Shown: positions 6,652 to 6,698 of the stretch, one piece after another
Position numbering within the stretch: position 1 is the stretch's first letter
Layout: each line of letters opens with the position of its first letter
NCBI GenBank assembly: GCA_900548315.1
Contig: URJU01000126.1
Location: forward strand, 1-6,698
Length of the DNA stretch: 6,698 bases
Source: an uncultured Coprococcus sp.
GTDB taxonomy: Bacteria > Bacillota > Clostridia > Lachnospirales > Lachnospiraceae
Direction of reading: 5' to 3'
Translations under genes and position numbers: made by a program
Notes under the pieces: generated by a model
Told to the model about the DNA's origin: nothing
Seen by the model: only the letters and a program-made list of their open reading frames with translations
The model's database searches: none

Positions 6652-6698
6652 CTGTCTCTTATACACATCTCCGAGCCCACGAGACGCGTAGTAATCTC
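6652..6698. other. Illumina Nextera adapter read-through (not genomic)
   Basis: The last 47 bases match library adapter. CTGTCTCTTATACACATCT (6652-6670) is the 19-base Tn5 mosaic end. CCGAGCCCACGAGAC (6671-6685) is the Nextera read-2 arm in reverse complement. GCGTAGTA (6686-6693) is an 8-base i7 index, which I recall as N719. ATCTC (6694-6698) begins the P7 sequence. Translated in the radA frame it yields PVSYTHLRAHET..., a known artefact peptide. It should be trimmed from the contig and the radA translation. Confidence 0.98.

Noticed and set aside
6345..6680. Minus-strand open frame of 111 codons at the contig end
   Set aside because: Its first codons (MGSEMCIRDR) are the reverse translation of the Nextera adapter, and the rest runs antisense to radA.
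1..6698. CRISPR array, tRNA, rRNA, insertion sequence or prophage remnant
   Set aside because: No regularly spaced repeats, cloverleaf, rRNA motif, transposase or terminal inverted repeat was found; the only transposon-derived sequence is the library adapter.

Overview
This window looks like the end of a contig from a low- to mid-GC Gram-positive anaerobe of the class Clostridia, most probably Lachnospiraceae. The evidence is the style of the proteins (clostridial-type PurN and PurD motifs, a ClpC with a UVR-containing middle region, a clpC-radA linkage), strong AGGAGG-type ribosome binding sites and AT-rich spacers with TATAAT boxes. Genus cannot be settled from the sequence alone. All genes lie on the + strand.

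Region 1 (1-2610) is the downstream part of a purine biosynthesis operon: the C-terminal two thirds of purM (AIR synthetase), then purN (GAR formyltransferase), overlapping purM by 7 bases, then purD (GAR synthetase), whose Shine-Dalgarno starts inside the purN stop codon. PurD makes GAR, PurN formylates it to FGAR, and PurM closes the imidazole ring two steps later.

Region 2 (2611-2851) is a 241-base gap. It holds a tandem AGTTTGAA repeat, a long AT-rich hairpin with a T-run that probably terminates the pur operon, a TATAAT box lying exactly in the loop of that hairpin (probable clpC promoter), and a leader that can fold into two hairpins just before a strong RBS.

Region 3 (2852-5891) carries clpC, a complete two-ATPase Hsp100 unfoldase of 823 residues with ClpP-docking and phosphoarginine-binding residues in place. 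It is followed, behind its own likely promoter, by a small acidic beta-rich protein of 138 residues with no function I can assign from sequence.

Region 4 (5973-6651) is the first half of radA, a DNA repair/recombination ATPase. It breaks after codon 226. The last 47 bases (6652-6698) are not genomic: they match the Illumina Nextera transposase adapter, an i7 index and the first bases of the P7 sequence. The contig therefore ends in untrimmed library adapter, and the apparent radA tail translated from it (PVSYTHLRAHET...) is an artefact.

I found no mobile element, CRISPR array, tRNA or rRNA, and no evidence of a novel defence or metabolic system. The most useful leads are the uncharacterised small protein, the clpC control region and the adapter junction.
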